Below, piece after piece: positions 33,389 to 43,750 of a stretch of DNA of 64,000 bases (the first letter of the stretch is position 1; each line of letters starts with the position of its first letter). The position numbers and the translations under genes are program-made. The DNA is taken from assembly GCA_027257055.1 (NCBI GenBank), contig JAPVLO010000122.1, positions 1-64,000 on the forward strand, read 5' to 3'. Under the pieces are notes generated by a model. It searched no databases and had not been told where the DNA came from. It worked only from the letters and a program-made list of their open reading frames with translations. The DNA is from Cephalopachus bancanus (lineage: Eukaryota > Chordata > Mammalia > Primates > Tarsiidae).

Positions 33389-34460
33389 TTGAAACAATGT
33401 GTTTATAGATAGATGAAATATAATTGGTGGAAAAGACATGTAGGTCAATACCAATAAGGTCTTGCTACATTTATATATATTCAAAAATATACAAATGAAA
33501 GATGAGGGCTCCCAGCTTAAGATAACTCATTTTTTTAAATGATATGACAGTCACCAAGATTATCACTCACTTGAGCTACACAGCTATAAAACCTAGACAG
33601 AATGCATGGAGTACCTGGAGTACCTATTTAAGAGCACTGCAAATTAAGTAATAACAGGAAAATTTGGGAAGAAGACCAGAATTCAAAGTACCACTAAACC
33701 AGTAAATTTGTCCTTTTATTCTTTCTGATATCTCCTGGCCTGGATTCAAGACAGCCTGAAACTCAGAAGTGAGCACCCAGATGTAGAGAGTGAGTGCTCC
33801 AGTTTTGGCTCAAGGAATGGGAAAGAGGATTCCTAACTCTCATCAAGAAGGTGACAATTCACCATTTTCCTTTGCTCACTGTTCTATCATGCCCCAGAAC
33901 CCAGACAATCCCATGGCAGCAGTTACAGCAATGACATTGTCAGCAGGGGAAGCTGTGAGTGCCTAAAATGCTAAGGCACAGAACGTTTCTCTCTCATCAG
34001 AGGAGCTCTGGTTCCCCAATGTGGGGCATACTCCTGTTACTTTTTCTTTCTCTTTCCTCCTGCCATTTGACACAGAATGCACACAATAATTACAGGAAGT
34101 GTGCAGCAGACCAGGATACCTAAAAGCCCTGCTTTGGGGTTGGAAAACCAAAAAGGAGACTGACACAGTGAACTGGAAAATTAAAATTCTGAAGCAAGCA
34201 TAGAGAGGGAGGAGCCAGGAAGTGCCACACAATAAGGCAGTTTCCGGACTCCTAGGCTTATCCCTGAGTGGTATGTGCATGAATTTGTTCCTTAACAGCA
34301 TACCATAGATTTTGAGAACTGAAATATGGAACAGACTACTGCCCAGCTCCCAGACTGCACATTGGGTGGCACAAACATGAGACAGATACAAATAGCACTG
34401 CATAGGCCTTAATAGTGGAACTGATTTTAGAACCACAACCCAGAGTGGGTTGGTCAGAAA
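33389..34460 (+). mobile_element. Possible L1 5' region (unverified)
   Basis: Alu-free kilobase. The phrases acagctataaaacctagacag, gcatggagtacctggagtac, tctcctggcctggattcaag and ctcatcaagaaggtgacaat recall the 5' UTR of older mammalian L1s, from memory. It lies just ahead of L1 endonuclease fragments. A minus-strand frame (33963-34436) of 157 codons crosses it; it opens with GTG, with the first ATG eleven codons later. ORF1 is not visible between this and the L1 pieces downstream. Confidence 0.4.
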
Positions 34461-34709
34461 TTATACCTCTACCCAAATGTTTATATACTCAAAGGTTATG
34501 GTATGCTGTCTACTTTTTCTAGTGATTACTGAGAAATGAAGGTTGAAATCTCCACTTGTAACTATAGGTTTGTCTGTTGCTCCTTCTAGTTTTGTAAGCT
34601 TTTGCTTTATGTGTTTTAAAGCTTTGTTAATAGGTATAGAATAGTTATGTGTTCTTGGTGAATGAACCCTTTTTTTTCCTTCCTCTCTATCAGAACGGAT
34701 GAAAAACAA
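34461..34709 (-). mobile_element. L1 ORF2 endonuclease fragment, inverted (copy A)
   Basis: The minus-strand translation contains IKQKLTKLEG and, twelve residues on, GDFN, the conserved motif near the end of the L1 apurinic endonuclease domain (residues about 115-150 of ORF2). It is broken and not functional. The adjoining bases (34710-34815) are L1 on the opposite strand. Confidence 0.85.
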
Positions 34710-34815
34710 GTCTCAGCTACATCACGTCTACAAGAAACTCACTTCAGAAGTAACATATACGTAAGTTTAAAATAAATTAATGCTTAAAAATACCTTAAAG
34801 TAAATAGATGGAATC
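34710..34815 (+). mobile_element. L1 ORF2 fragment, direct (copy A)
   Basis: Contains cgtctacaagaaactcactt, encoding LQETHF as in the early endonuclease domain of ORF2, followed by taaagtaaatagatgga. The opposite orientation to 34461-34709 suggests an inverted insertion. Confidence 0.7.
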
Positions 34816-35004
34816 AAGCATGGTAGCACACCTGTAGTCCTAGCTACTCAGGAGGCTGAGGCAAGAGAATCCCTTGAGTTCAGAAGTTCACGCTTGTAGT
34901 ACACTATGATCACACTCATAGTGAACTATGATTGCACCTGTGAATAGCCATTACACTCCAATCAGGGCAACATAGCAAGACTCAATCTCTTAAAAATAAT
35001 AAGT
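34816..35004 (+). mobile_element. Old Alu right-arm-like fragment
   Basis: Begins at caagcatggtagcacacctg and ends cttaaaaataataag; diverged, with extra bases in the middle. Confidence 0.8.
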
Positions 35005-35006
35005 AA

Positions 35007-35311
35007 GACCGGACATGGTGGCTCATGCCTATAATCCTAGCACTTTGAGAGGCCAAGGTAAGAGGATTGTCTGAGCCTACGGGTTTGAGACCAGCCTGGG
35101 CAACTTGGAAGACATCATTTCTACTATAAATCAAAAAATTAGCCAGATATGGTGGCACATGCCTGTAATTCCTGCTACTTGGAAGGCTGAGGTGGAAGGA
35201 TTGCCTGAGCCCAGCAGGTTGAGGCTGCAGTGGCTGTGAGTGTGCCACTGCACTCCAGCCTGGGCGACAGAGTGAGACTCTGGCTAAAAAAAAAAAAAAA
35301 AAGAAAGAAAA
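35007..35311 (+). mobile_element. Alu dimer
   Basis: Starts accggacatggtggctcatg; 17-base A run at the end. Confidence 0.93.
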
Positions 35312-35805
35312 CACTATTATGTTGTTGTTGGGTAGAATATCCTACAAATGTTAATAAGATACAGTTATTTAATGGTGTTCAGGTCTATATCCTTGCTGAT
35401 TTTCCATCTACTTGTTCTGTTGATTATTGAAAGAGAAGAGTTAAAGTTCCCAACCATAATTGTAGGTTTGTCGATTTTTCCTTCCAGTTTTGTAGTTTTT
35501 GCTTCATGTATTTAATTAATTAGTTAGTTATTTTTAGTCAGGGTCTCTGTCACCCAGTAGCCTCGACTGGCTGGATTCAGGTGATTCTCCTCAGTCTTCC
35601 AAGTGGCTAGAATTACAGGCGTGTGCCACCACACCCAGCTAATGTTTTTCATTTATGGTAGAGACAAGGTCTTGCCATGTTTCCCAGGCTGGTTTGAACT
35701 CTTGGGCTCAGGCAATCTTCTTGCCTTGGCCTCCCAAAATGCTGGAATTATATGTGTGAGTAACTGTGCCTGGCCTACTTCATATATTTTAAAATTTTGC
35801 TATCT
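35312..35805 (-). mobile_element. L1 5' part of insertion B, inverted
   Basis: Read on the minus strand, from about 35805 down to 35320, this is the end of the ORF2 endonuclease domain: a copy of the GDFN region, then the segment encoding a DLIDIYRTLH-like stretch (decayed), stopping next to gttgttgttgggtag. The Alu at 35520-35775 splits it. The following L1 bases at 36056 are on the + strand and continue the same protein region, so this is a classic inverted 5' segment. Confidence 0.82.
35520..35775 (-). mobile_element. Alu with right-arm deletion
   Basis: cttcatgtattt and cttcatatatttt are the duplicated L1 target. The right arm is shortened (gtcacccagtagcctcgac). Confidence 0.92.
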
Positions 35806-36055
35806 GGTCTTGAACCCACACTCACAGTCACTGCATCCTCGACCTGTTGGGCTCAGGTGATCCTTCCATCTCAGCATTCCAAATAGCTAGAACTACAGGC
35901 ACATGCCACCATGCCTGGCTAATTTTTTTTATTTATTGTAGAGAGAGATTTCACCAAGTTGCCCAGGTTGGTCTCTAACCCATGGGCTCAGGCCATCCTC
36001 TTACCTCAGCTTCCCAAAGTGCTAGGATTACAGGTGTGAGCCACCATGCCTGGTC
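35806..36055 (-). mobile_element. Alu lacking its 3' end
   Basis: Begins inside the right arm (cactcacagtcactgcatcc), no tail. It covers the junction between the inverted and direct parts of the L1. Confidence 0.9.
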
Positions 36056-36252
36056 AGAATATTCTTTTCATATGCACACAGAATATTCACCAAGATAGAC
36101 CATATACTTCATGAAATAAATCTCACCAACATACATAAGGGAATTAAACTAAAAATCAATAGTAGCAAGAAAAAAGTTTCAAACACTTTGAAATTAAACA
36201 ACAGAACTTTAAATAACCCATGTATAAAGAGAAAGTCTCAGAAATTACACAA

Positions 36253-36535
36253 TTTTTTGTTTGTTTGTTTTGTTTTTTTGAGTCGGAGTCTCTCTCTGTC
36301 ACTCAGGCTGGAGGGCAGTGGCACGCTCACAACCACCACAGACTCGACCTACTGGGCTCAGGCGATCCTTCCACCTCAGCTTTCCAAGTAACTGGAATTA
36401 CAGGCATGCACCACCATGCCTGGCTAATTTTTTGATTTATTGTAGAGATGAGATCTCACCAAGTTACCCAGACAATCCTCTCACCTTGTCCCCCCAAAGC
36501 GCTGGGATTATAGGCATGAGTCACCGCTTTAGGCC
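36253..36535 (-). mobile_element. Alu in L1
   Basis: Antisense copy; the left arm lacks the caggctggtctcgaac block (agttacccagacaatcctc). Confidence 0.93.
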
Positions 36536-36630
36536 TAGACAATGTTTTGAACTGAATGAAAATTAAATTGTAACCTGTACAAATTTGTGACATACAGCTA
36601 AGGCAGTAAGTGCTTAGAAGGAAATTATCA

Positions 36631-36920
36631 GCCGGTGCAGTGGCTCAAACCTATAACCCCAGCACTTTGGGAGGCCGAGACGAGAGGATCGCCTGAGCCC
36701 AGGGCTTTGAGACCAGCCTGGACAACACGGTGAGACCTTGTCTCTACAATAAATTAAAAAATTAGCTGGGCGTGTTAGTGCACACCTGTAGTTGCAGCTA
36801 CTTGGAAGGCTGAGGTGGAAGGATTGCCTGAGCCCAGCAGGTTGAGGCTGTGGTGACTGGGAGTATGCCACTGCACTTCAGCCTGAGCATCAGAGTGAAC
36901 TCCAACTCAAAAAAAAAAAG
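36631..36920 (+). mobile_element. Alu in L1
   Basis: Starts gccggtgcagtggctcaaac within gaaggaaattat of the L1. Confidence 0.93.
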
Positions 36921-36990
36921 GATATTATACTATTACATGTTCATATTTGAAAAAAAGAAAGATTCCAGATTCATTAACTAAGTTTCCATT

Positions 36991-37298
36991 TTTTATTTTT
37001 ATTTATTTTTTTATTTTTTGAGTTGGAGTCTCATTCTGTCGCCCAGACTGGAGTGCAGTGGCCGCTTCTGGCCACTGCAGCCTCGACCTGCTGGGCTCCG
37101 GCAATCCTTCTGCCTCAGCCTTCCAAGTAGCTGGAACTACAGGCATGCGCTACAACACCTGGCTGATTTTTTGATTTATTGTAGAGATGAGGTCTCGCCA
37201 AGTTGCTCAGTTGGGTCTCGAACCCGCGGGCTCAGGCAATCCACTCACCTCAGCCTCCCAAAGGGGCGGGAGTACAGGCTGAGCCACTGAGCCTGGCT
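36991..37298 (-). mobile_element. Alu in L1, derived type
   Basis: taagtttccattt on both sides is duplicated L1 sequence. Tail (TTTTTA)n. Confidence 0.96.
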
Positions 37299-37336
37299 GT
37301 AAGTTTCCATTTAAAAAAAAAACAACAAAACTAGAA

Positions 37337-37640
37337 GCCGGGCTTGGTGGCTCAGCCTGTAATCCGCGCCTTTGGGAGGCTGAGGTGAGTGGATTGCCTG
37401 AGCCCATGGGTTCGAGACCCGCCTGGGCAGCGAGACCTCATCTCTACAGTAAATTTTTTTTAAAAAATCAGCCAGCCATGGTAGCACGCGCCTGTAATTC
37501 CGGCTACTCGGAAGGCTGAGGTGGAAGGATCGCTGGAGCCCATCAGGTGGAGGCTGCGGTGGCCGGAAGTGGCCACTGCACTCCAGTCTGGGCGACAGAG
37601 TGAGACTCCAACTCAAAAAACAAACAAACAAACAAACAAA
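37337..37640 (+). mobile_element. Alu in L1, derived short-linker type
   Basis: aaaactagaa on both sides; tail (CAAA)n. Carries GGGCAGCGAGACC with the CTGTAATTCC change. Confidence 0.96.
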
Positions 37641-37806
37641 AAACTAGAAAAAGAAGAGTAAAACAAATGTACAGCATACGGAAGAAATGAAATAATAAAA
37701 TTAGAAGCAGAAATTAATGAAATTGAAATTAATCAAATCAACACCAGAGGAGGAGGTGGACAAGAAAAAATAAAACTAAAACTGGTTCTTTGAAAAAGAT
37801 CAATAA

Positions 37807-38093
37807 TTTTTTTTTTTCCGAGTTGGAGTCTCACTCAGTCGCCAGACTGGATTACAGTGACCGCTCCCGGCCACCGCAGCCTCGACCTGCTGGGCTCCGG
37901 CGATCCTTCCGCCTCAGCCTTCCGAGTAGCCGGAATTACAGGCGCGCGCTACCACGCCCGGCTAATTTTTGATTTATTGTAGAGATGAGGTCTCGCCTGC
38001 CCAGGCGGGTCTCGAACCCGTGGGCTCAGGCAATCCACTCACCTCAGCCTCCCAAAGCCGTGGGATTACAGGCTGAGCCACCGAGCCCGGCTA
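37807..38093 (-). mobile_element. Alu in L1, derived short-linker type
   Basis: agatcaataa and aggatcaataa are the duplicated L1 target; CpG-rich and close to consensus. Confidence 0.96.
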
Positions 38094-38143
38094 GGATCAA
38101 TAAAATTGAAAACCCTCTATTAAGACCATTAAAGAGAAAAGGG

Positions 38144-38444
38144 GGCTGGACTTGATGGCTCAGTCTGTAATCCCGTGCTTTGGGAGGCTGAGGTGAGTGG
38201 ATTGCCTGAGCCCGCGGATTCGAGACCCACCTGGGCAACTTGGTGAGACCTCATCTCTACAATAAATCAAAATTTAGGCATGGGAGTGCATGCCTGTAGT
38301 TCCAGCTACTTGGAAGGCTGAGGCGGAAGGATCACCAGAGCCCAGCAGGTCGAGGCTGCAGTGGCCAGGAGCGGCCACTGCACTCCAGTCTGGGTGACAG
38401 AGTGAGACTCCAACTAAAAAAAAAGCAAAAACAAAAACAAAATA
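38144..38444 (+). mobile_element. Alu in L1
   Basis: taaagagaaaagg on both sides. Linker shortened (aaaatttaggcatggg). Confidence 0.95.
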
Positions 38445-38467
38445 AAGAGAAAAGGAGTAAAGATATC

Positions 38468-38749
38468 TTTTTTTTTTTTGAGTCGAAGTCTCACTCTGTC
38501 ACCCAGGCTAGAATGCAGTGGCATGCTCATGGTCACCGCTGCCTCAACCTGCTGAGTTCAGGCGATCCTTCTACCTCAGCCTTCCTAGTAGCTGGAACCT
38601 ATAGACACACACCACCACACCTGGTGATTTATTGTAAAGATGAAGTCTCACCAAGTTGCCCAGCTGGTCTCAAACCCTCAGTCTCAGCCAATCCTCTCAC
38701 CTCAGCCTCCCAAAGTGCTGGGATTACAGACTGAGCCACCACGCCCTAT
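38468..38749 (-). mobile_element. Alu in L1
   Basis: Antisense copy; linker shortened (acacctggtgatttattg). Confidence 0.93.
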
Positions 38750-38873
38750 CACCCATTATTAATATCAGAAAAGAAAGATGAAATCACTACAGACCCTACA
38801 GATGTTAAAGGAGTAATAAGGGAATACCACAATCTCACCCACATAACTGGAACAACTAAAATGAAATGAACCA

Positions 38874-38983
38874 GGCCAGGTGCCATGGCTCATGCCTGTA
38901 ATCCCAGCATTCTGAGAGCACTTTTGGAACCCTTGAGCCTAGAAGTTCAGGACCAGCCTGAGTAACAAAGCAAAACCTTGTCT
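38874..38983 (+). mobile_element. Alu left-arm fragment in L1
   Basis: Only the left arm survives, with an internal shuffle (cattctgagagcacttttgg), ending at cttgtctcc where a T run begins. Confidence 0.85.
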
Positions 38984-39257
38984 CCTTTTTTTTTTTTTTT
39001 TTTTTGAGTTGAGGTCTCACTCTGTTGCCCAGGCTGGAGTGCAATATCACAGTCATTGCTCACTGCAGCCTCAACCTCCTGAGTTCAGGCAATCCTCCCA
39101 CTTCATACTCCCAGCCTCCCGAGTAGCTGGGACTACGGGCACATACCACCACACCTGGATAATTTTTATTTTTACTTTTCTAGAGATGGAGCTCTCCTGT
39201 GTCCCCCATGCTAGTCTCAAACTTCTGGGTTCAAGCAATCCTCCTATCTCAGCATCT
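38984..39257 (-). mobile_element. Older AluJ-like, lacking its 5' end
   Basis: T run then gttgaggtctcactctgttg; breaks off at ctatctcagcatctc where the next Alu starts. Confidence 0.88.
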
Positions 39258-39553
39258 CTATTTTTTTTTTCAGAATCAGAGTCTCACACTGTAGCCCAGG
39301 CTGGAGTGCAGTGGCATGCTCATGGCCACAGAAGCTTCGAGCTGCTGGTTTCAGATGACCTGTATGCCTCAGTCTTCCATGTAGCTGAAATCACAGGTGC
39401 ACGCCACCATGCTCAACTAATTTTTTGATTTATTGTAGAGACAAGGTCATGCCAAGTTGCCCAAGCTGGTCTCGAACCCCTGGACTCAGGCAGTCCTCTC
39501 ACCTCTGCCTCCCAAAGTGCTGGAATTACAGGCATGAGCCACCGTGCCTGGCT
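39258..39553 (-). mobile_element. Alu dimer in L1 cluster
   Basis: Antisense copy ending ccaccgtgcctggc, directly abutting the older broken Alu. Confidence 0.92.
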
Positions 39554-39620
39554 TCTTTTTAATAAACAAATACATAAGAAATGAACCAGTTCCTTAAAGC
39601 CTCAAAATACCAAAACTCAA

Positions 39621-39929
39621 GGCCAGGCATGACGATTTATGCCTATAATTCGAGCACTTTGAGAGGCCAAGATGGGTGGATTGCTTGAGCCTAGGAGTTC
39701 GAGACCAGTCTAAGCAACATAACAAAACTGTGTCTCTACAAAAAAAAAAAAAATTAGCCAGTCATAGTGGCACACACCTGTAGTCTCAGCTTCTTGAGAT
39801 GCTGAGGTAGAAGAATCGCCTGAGCCCAGGAGGTTGGTCAAGACTGCTGAAAGCATGATCATCCTGATCATGCCACCTCACTCTAGCTGAGCAACAGAGT
39901 GAGACCCTGACTCAAAAACAAACAAAAAA
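39621..39929 (+). mobile_element. Older Alu in L1
   Basis: aaaactcaa on both sides. AluJ-like (tgggtggattgcttgagcct). Confidence 0.93.
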
Positions 39930-40191
39930 ACTCAACCAAGATAAAATAGACAACCTGAATTTTCCTATAACTAATAAAGAAATTCAATCTATAGTTCAAA
40001 ATCATCCAAAAAGAAATTCCCAAGACCAGAGGCAGATTCTGTAAAATATTTTAAGACATTATACCCATTCTACACAATTGCTTTCAGAAAATAAAAAAGG
40101 AAGGAATGTTTCTTTACTAAGTTTATGAGGCTAGCATTCCCTGATGCCAAAATCATGAAATGATAGTACAAGAAAACTATAGACTAATATT

Positions 40192-40490
40192 CTTTTTTTT
40201 TTTTTTTTTTTTGAGTTGGAGTCTCACTCTGTTGCCCAGACTGGAGTGCAGTGGCCACTCCCAGTCACTGCAGACCTCGACCTGCTGGACTCCAGTGATC
40301 CTTCCACCTCAGCCTTCCGAGTAGCTGGAATTACAGGCATGCGCTACCACACCCGGCTAATTTTTGATTTATTGTAGAGATGAGGTCTCGCCAAGTTGCC
40401 CAGGCAGGCCTCGAACCCGTGGGCTCAGGCAAACCACTCACCTCAGCCTCCCAAAGCATGGGATTACAGGCTGAGCCACCGAGTCCGGCT
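40192..40490 (-). mobile_element. Alu in L1, first of an abutting pair
   Basis: gactaatattct precedes it. No unique bases separate it from the next antisense Alu. Confidence 0.94.
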
Positions 40491-40803
40491 TCTTCTTCTT
40501 CTTTTTTTTAATTTTTTTTATCGAGTTGGAGTCTCACCCTGTCACCAGGCTGGAGGGCAGTGGTATACTTATGATCATCACAGCCTTGACCTGCTGGGCT
40601 CGGGCTATCCTTCTGCCTCAGCCTTCCAAGTAGCTGGAACTACAGGTGCATGCTACCACACCTGGCTAATTTTTTTGATTTATTGTAGAGATGAGGTCTC
40701 ACAAAGTTGTGCAGACTGGTCTCGAACCCCTGGGCTCAAGCAATCCTCTTGCCTTGGCTTCCCAAAGTGCTGGGATTACAGGCTTTAGCCACTGCACCTG
40801 GCC
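40491..40803 (-). mobile_element. Alu in L1, second of an abutting pair
   Basis: gaccaatattctt follows it, the partner of the copy before 40192; both Alus therefore entered the same target. Tail (TTC)n then T run. Confidence 0.94.
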
Positions 40804-41083
40804 AAGACCAATATTCTTAATGAACATAGACACAAGAATCCTCAACAAAATATTATCAAATTTAATCCAACAAGTATAAAACACAAACGTACACCACCAC
40901 TAGGTGAGATTTATTTTAGCAAAGCAAGCCTGGGTCAATATTTGAAAAATCAATCCATGTAATCTGCCATATCAATAGCCTAAAGAAGAAAAGCTACATG
41001 ATCAGATCTCAATCGTTGCAAAAAAAAAAGCTTTTTATAAAACTCAACATCCATCTCAGATAAAACTCAACATGACTTGTGTT

Positions 41084-41297
41084 TTTTTGAGAGGGGTACA
41101 ATTCAGGGTTAAATATACAAATGTTCATTATGCTGGTACCCTTGTTGATGATGTATGCCCCCCCTGGCAGAATCCCACTGCTCACTACTGCCAATCCAGC
41201 ACTCCCCACCCCAGCAATTTCCCACCACTGATAATCCTTTTCTTATAGTATTACGATAATTGTTCAAGGTCCAAAAACAGAAAACAAAAACAAACCT
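41084..41297 (-). mobile_element. Short retroposon, copy 2, in L1
   Basis: T run, then ggtacaattcagggttaaat and atgttcattatgctggtacc, matching the element at 10783-10905 at most positions and extending further (about 41220-41297, less certain). It interrupts the L1 between cagataaaact and ctctcaacaaactagg. Confidence 0.65.
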
Positions 41298-41614
41298 CTC
41301 AACAAACTAGGAATATATCATCTTTCTCAATCTGATAAAGGGCATGCTCAAAAACAAAAAAAACTACAGCTGACATCATACTTAAATGATGGAAGACTGA
41401 ATGGTTTCTCTCTAAAGGCATGAAGATGGCAAGGACTTTCACCATTCCAATTGCATCAGAACTCCTAGCCAGTAGAAAAAAGCAAGAAAAAATAAAATGC
41501 ATGCAGATCAAAGAGAAAAAATAAAACTGCTTCACAGACAGCATGTAGAAAATCCCAAGGAATCTACAAAAACTCCTCCTAGATCTAATAAGTGAATTTA
41601 GAAAGATAACAGGC

Positions 41615-41754
41615 AGCCAGGCTGGGTGGCTCAGCCTGTAATCCCTCGCTTGGGGTGGCTGAGGTGAGTGGATTGCCTGAGCCGCGGGTTCGAGACCCAC
41701 CTGGGCAACTTGGCGAGACCTCATCTCTACAATAAATCAAAAAAAAAAAAAAAA
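41615..41754 (+). mobile_element. Alu left monomer ending in an A run
   Basis: One left arm only, through tctacaataaatc to 16 A, then a complete dimer follows. gaaagataacagg just before it reappears reverse-complemented at about 42090-42102. Confidence 0.93.
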
Positions 41755-42058
41755 GCCGGACTCGGTGGCTCAGCCTGTAATCCCGCGCCTTTGGGAGGCT
41801 GAGGTGAGTGGATTGCTTGAGCCGGCGGGTTCGAGACCTGCCGGGGCAGCAAGACCTCATCTCTACAATAAATCAAAAAATCAGCCGGGCGTGGTAGCAC
41901 GTGCCTGTAATTCCAGCTACTCGGAAGGCTGAGGCGGAAGGATCGCCGGAGCCCAGCAGGTCGAGGCTGCGGTGGCCCGGAGCAGCCACTGCACTCCAGT
42001 CTAGGCAACACAGTGAGACTTCAACTCCAAAAAAAAAAAATAAGAAAAGAAAAGAAAA
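41755..42058 (+). mobile_element. Alu dimer, derived short-linker type
   Basis: Near-consensus copy behind the free left monomer. Its tail ends aaaatataatgacat, which pairs with the flank of the antisense Alu at 42103 rather than with its own 5' flank. Confidence 0.95.
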
Positions 42059-42102
42059 TATAATGACATTTGTGTGTTGACCTTGTAGCCTGTTATCTTT
42101 CT

Positions 42103-42396
42103 TTCTTTTTTTTTTTTTTTTTTGAGTTGGAGTCTCACTCTGTCACCCAGACTGGGTGCAGTGGCTGCTCCCGGCCACTGCAGCCTCGACCTGCTGGGCT
42201 CCGGCGATCCTTCTGCCTCAGCCTTCCAAGTGGCTGGAACTACAGGCGCGTGCTACCACGCCCGGCTGATTTTTTTATTTATTGTAGAGATGGGGTCTCG
42301 CTGCCCAGGCCGGTCTCGAACCCGCGGGCTCAGGCAATCCACTCACCTCAGCCTCCCAAAGGCGCGGGATTACAGGCTGAGCCACAAAGCCTGGCT
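42103..42396 (-). mobile_element. Alu dimer, derived short-linker type
   Basis: Antisense, 45 bases from the preceding plus-strand Alu. Its tail flank (cctgttatctttc) is the reverse complement of the 5' flank of the Alu at 41615; its 5' flank is tatattttcat. Confidence 0.95.
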
Positions 42397-42451
42397 TATA
42401 TTTTCATTTACTAGCAATAAACAATGAGAAACTGAAACTGAAAACACAATA

Positions 42452-42766
42452 CCAGGTAGGGCACAGTGGTTCACACCTATAATCTCAGTTCTTTGGGAGA
42501 CAGAGGCGAAAGGATTGCCTGAGCCCACAGGTTCAAGACCAGTCTGGGCAATATGGCGAGACCTCATCTCTACAATAAGTTAAAACATTAACTGGGTGTG
42601 GTGGTACGCATCTGTAGTTCCAGCTACTTGGAAGGCTGAGGTGGAAAGATGGCCTGAGCCCAGCAGGTCAAGGCTGTGGTGGCCATCAGTGTGCCCTGCA
42701 CTACAGCCTGAGTGACAGAGTAAGACTCTGACTCAAAAAAAAAAAAAAAAAAAGGAAAGGAAAAAA
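42452..42766 (+). mobile_element. Alu dimer
   Basis: Starts ccaggtagggcacagtggtt; A run of 19 at the end. Confidence 0.93.
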
Positions 42767-43132
42767 TATATCTTGGACACAAGTCCTTTATCAGACATAT
42801 GCTTTACAATTAATTTCTCTTAGTTTGCAGCTTGTTTTTTTATTATTATTTTAAAAGTGAATATCTTTTGTAAATGTTTTACATTTGTATGATTCCAACT
42901 TATTTTAAATTTAATTAATTTGATTTAATTACTTAATTAATTTAGTCATTTTAGATTAGAAAATATAGTTTATTTAGAAAGTAAATTAGAAAGAGAAAAA
43001 GGAGATTCACCTCCCCAAGGTAGGGGAGGCGACCAAAGCCTGGAGACATGGCCTGGCCATAGCTCAAAGAGCACATGGCCACCCTTAGCTTAGCAAGTCA
43101 ATGACAGCAATCAATTTTTATTCTATAAATGA
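42767..43132. other. Mixed stretch: L1 antisense scrap, AT-rich DNA, unassigned
   Basis: 42768-42850 (gtcctttatcagacatatgc) resembles antisense L1. 42900-42960 is rich in TTAATTAA. 43003-43110 (acctccccaaggtaggggag, gcctggccatagctcaaag) is a more GC-rich segment I cannot name and which might be part of an LTR. Confidence 0.4.
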
Positions 43133-43404
43133 GGTTTTTTTGAGTCGGAGTCTCCCTCTGTCGCCAGGGCTGGAGTGCAGTGGCAGGCTCACAGCCACCG
43201 CTGCCTCGGCCTGCTGCGCTCATGTGATCCTTCCACCTCAGTCATCCAAGTAGCTGGAACTACAGGCATGCGCCACCTTTTAATTGTAGAGATGAGGTCT
43301 CACCAATTTGCCCATGCTGGTCTCGATCCTGTGGGCTCAGGCAATCCTCTCACCTCGGCCACCCAAAGTGCTAGGATTATAGGTATGAGCCACGGCGACC
43401 GGTC
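43133..43404 (-). mobile_element. Alu in L1
   Basis: Antisense; linker shortened (gccaccttttaattgtagag). Confidence 0.92.
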
Positions 43405-43750
43405 AAGATATATTTTTTAAGCTCAAAACTCATTAATAAGGAAACAAGCAGCTCAATTAAAAGATAAAAAAAGACTTGAACAGACATTCCACCAAAGAGG
43501 GTATACATAATGTAAATTAGTATAGTATAATAACCTTAGCCATTAGGAAAATGTGAATTGAAACCAAGATGAATTATTACTAAACATCTATTGGATTGGA
43601 AAAAAATTTTTTTAAAAATACTAATAATACCAGGTGCTGACAAGGATGCAGCACAACTGGAACTCTCATAAGTTGCTGGTGGAAATTCAAAATGGTACAG
43701 CTACTCTGAAAAAAACATTTTATGACTTTTTATAAAGTTAGACATACCCA

